A program made the position numbers and the translations under genes. From assembly GCA_905215555.1 (NCBI GenBank), contig CAJMQU010000090.1:1-6286 (forward strand): a stretch of 6,286 bases of DNA. Direction: 5' to 3'. The notes below the pieces were generated by a model. That model was not told where the DNA came from, made no database searches, and saw only the letters and a program-made list of their open reading frames with translations. Positions within the stretch are counted from its first letter, which is position 1; the number at the start of each line of letters is the position of its first letter. The DNA is from an uncultured bacterium (lineage in GTDB: Bacteria; Bacteroidota; Bacteroidia; Bacteroidales; Bacteroidaceae). Of this stretch, positions 4,992 to 6,286 are shown one piece after another.

Positions 4992-5999
4992 ATGAAGAAG
5001 CTACTTTTCTTTTTTTCCCTATGGCTCTGTGTTACGACGGCAGGGGCCCAGCAGAACGAGCGAAATTTATATAGTGTTGCGTTCTATAATCTTGAAAACC
5101 TGTTCGATACTATTCATGATGCAGGCAAGAATGACCTTGAGTTTCTGCCTACCGGCAGTTATGCATGGACGGCTGAGAAGTATGAAGCTAAGTTGAAGAA
5201 CCTTGCCAAAGTATTGAGTGAGGTTTCGCGCGACCGGGTGCCTGAAGGTCCTGCCGTTATCGGTGTGGCGGAAGCTGAAAACAACCGGGTATTGGCGGAT
5301 CTGGTAAGCCAGCCGGCTATTTCCAATTATAAGTTTGTGCATTATGAAGGTCCGGACAAACGGGGTATTGATTGTGCTTTGCTATATGATCCGGCACAGT
5401 TTACTGTTACCAATTCCAAGCTGGTGTTTTCCACTCCCTTCGAAGGTGATACGGTGCATCTGACGCGTGGTTTTCTTATCGTAGACGGGCAGATGGCAGG
5501 CGAACGTGTTTGTTTTATTGTGAATCACTGGCCTTCCCGCGGTGCCAAATCTCCGGTACGTGTGCATGCTGCCAAACAGGTGAAAGCATTGACAGACTCT
5601 TTGATGCGTAAGGATAAGAAGTTGAAACTGGTAGTCATGGGTGATATGAACGATGATCCTATGGATGAAAGTATGGAAGCATTGGGTGCACGCAAGTATC
5701 CCAAACAGGTGAAGAAAGGAGAATTCTATAATCCCTGGTGGGAAACTCTTGAAGATAAGGGTGTGGGAACTCTGCTTTATCGCGGTAAGTGGAACTTGTT
5801 CGACCAGATTGTAATCTCCAAACCCTTGTTGAAAGCTAAGAAGGGCTTGAAATATGATCATAACGAGGTCTTTATCCGCGAATATCTGATTCAGCAGGAT
5901 GGCAAATACAAAGGTTCTCCGTTGCGTACGCATGGCGGACGTGTCTGGCTGAACGGTTATAGTGACCATCTGCCTACCATCATCTATCTGAAAAAGTAG
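4992..5999 (+). CDS. Exported endonuclease/exonuclease/phosphatase family protein
   Basis: This 335-residue protein has a signal peptide and the DNase I-like EEP fold of Mg-dependent phosphodiesterases. MKKLL, a hydrophobic stretch to about residue 17 and AGA|QQ suggest type I signal peptidase cleavage after Ala19; Cys13 does not sit in a lipobox. Catalytic motifs are complete: Asn33 in AFYNLENLFD, Glu94 in GVAEAENN, RGIDCALLY (124-132), His179 in NHWPSRG, Asp218 and Asn220 in GDMNDDP, and Asp325-His326 in GYSDHLP. The frame is open further upstream to an ATG at 4890, but that start would bury the signal peptide behind 34 residues, so I choose 4992. The protein likely acts in the periplasm or outside the cell. 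Its substrate could be DNA, RNA, nucleotides or a phosphoester lipid or sugar; the sequence does not decide. It is divergent from rpmE2 and appears monocistronic. Confidence 0.92.
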   Translation: MKKLLFFFSLWLCVTTAGAQQNERNLYSVAFYNLENLFDTIHDAGKNDLEFLPTGSYAWTAEKYEAKLKNLAKVLSEVSRDRVPEGPAVIGVAEAENNRVLADLVSQPAISNYKFVHYEGPDKRGIDCALLYDPAQFTVTNSKLVFSTPFEGDTVHLTRGFLIVDGQMAGERVCFIVNHWPSRGAKSPVRVHAAKQVKALTDSLMRKDKKLKLVVMGDMNDDPMDESMEALGARKYPKQVKKGEFYNPWWETLEDKGVGTLLYRGKWNLFDQIVISKPLLKAKKGLKYDHNEVFIREYLIQQDGKYKGSPLRTHGGRVWLNGYSDHLPTIIYLKK

Positions 6000-6023
6000 T
6001 ATATATAATAATGTGTAATGAGG

Positions 6024-6055
6024 ACCGGAAAGCTAAACTTGCTTTCCGGTTTTTT
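6024..6055 (+). terminator. Intrinsic terminator after the exported nuclease gene
   Basis: ACCGGAAAGC (6024-6033) pairs perfectly with GCTTTCCGGT (6041-6050) around a 7-nt loop, followed by a run of Ts through 6055. It starts 24 bp after the stop codon. Confidence 0.92.
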
Positions 6056-6109
6056 GTTATATAATGGAGATGCGCAAAAGGACGGATGCAAACGACAAGT
6101 GAAAAGAGT

Positions 6110-6208
6110 TTGTAATATAGAGATTACAATATTCTGTTAAAAGCATCCAATAGCTTTAAAAGAGAATTGTTTTGACGGGAGACAGGCGATAATTTATTCC
6201 CGACCTGT
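6110..6208. repeat. Weak inverted repeats in the last intergenic region
   Basis: TTGTAAT (6110-6116) with ATTACAA (6123-6129) forms a 7-bp stem around 6 nt. Further on CGGGA (6176-6180) with TCCCG (6198-6202), and ACAGG (6182-6186) with CCTGT (6204-6208), give two overlapping, mutually exclusive short pairings. They lie upstream of the promoter at 6232, so they would act as DNA sites rather than in a leader. Nothing else is evident between 6056 and 6231. Confidence 0.25.
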
Positions 6209-6231
6209 TCTTTCTTTTGGAAGATAATGAC

Positions 6232-6239
6232 TACTTTTG
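6232..6239 (+). promoter_or_regulatory. -7 promoter element of the gene starting at 6279
   Basis: TACTTTTG matches TAnnTTTG exactly and continues with CG. The nearest TTTG upstream (6216-6219) is only 12 bp away, too close for a -33 element, so that half is not recognised. The predicted leader is about 33 nt. Confidence 0.6.
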
Positions 6240-6278
6240 CGTAGAATTTTTATTCACTAACAATAAACTTTAAACAAA

Positions 6279-6286
6279 ATGGTAAA
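6279..6286 (+). CDS. Start of an unidentified gene (cut by window end)
   Basis: ATG GTA AA ends the window. It follows a TACTTTTG promoter element by about 40 bp and the A-rich leader AAACTTTAAACAAA typical of Bacteroides genes. Only Met-Val and two bases of the next codon are present, so no product can be proposed. Confidence 0.55.

Noticed and set aside
5010..5035. Lipobox at Cys13 of the nuclease signal peptide
   Set aside because: The residues before Cys are L-W-L, which do not fit the lipobox; AGA before QQ is a normal type I site.
5382..5969. 195-codon minus-strand frame
   Set aside because: It is antisense to the nuclease gene, which has full EEP motifs; no promoter or domain supports it.

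Overview
The window looks like chromosomal DNA of a Bacteroides-type bacterium (order Bacteroidales). The main evidence is promoter grammar. Three gene starts are preceded by the -7 element TAnnTTTG typical of this phylum: TACCTTTG at 401, TATCTTTG on the minus strand at 4820-4813, and TACTTTTG at 6232. The rpmE2 copy also has a TTTG -33 element at 19 bp. Most start codons lack a strong Shine-Dalgarno sequence and sit behind A/T-rich leaders, and the proteins are of Bacteroidetes type. I see no mobile elements, CRISPR arrays, tRNAs or rRNAs.

Layout: 1-449 is non-coding. It holds two tandem intrinsic terminators that presumably end a gene lying to the left, a compact cluster of overlapping inverted repeats, and a promoter. 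450-1862 (+) is a PurF-family protein whose phosphoribosyltransferase half is recognisable but whose glutaminase half has lost its catalytic residues; it ends at its own terminator. 2057-4389 (+) is a two-gene operon, pepT (tripeptidase T) followed 20 bp later by gcvT (glycine cleavage T protein). A bidirectional terminator at 4425-4460 separates gcvT from the convergent rpmE2 (zinc-free, type B ribosomal protein L31, minus strand). Divergent from rpmE2 is an exported endonuclease/exonuclease/phosphatase-fold protein (4992-5999, +) with its own terminator. The window closes with a promoter and the first codons of another plus-strand gene at 6279.

Functionally this is mostly ordinary core metabolism. 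PepT frees amino acids from tripeptides, and GcvT passes the one-carbon unit of glycine to tetrahydrofolate and releases ammonia. The unusual item is the PurF paralogue. Cys1, Arg73, Asn101-Gly102 and Asp127 of the classical class II glutaminase site are all replaced, while the PRPP loop and the cysteines expected to hold a [4Fe-4S] cluster remain. It should be either an ammonia-dependent enzyme, an enzyme supplied by a partner, or a non-catalytic protein. Secondary points are palindromes upstream of pepT, the repeat architecture of the rpmE2/nuclease divergent region, and the stacked hairpins at the left edge.
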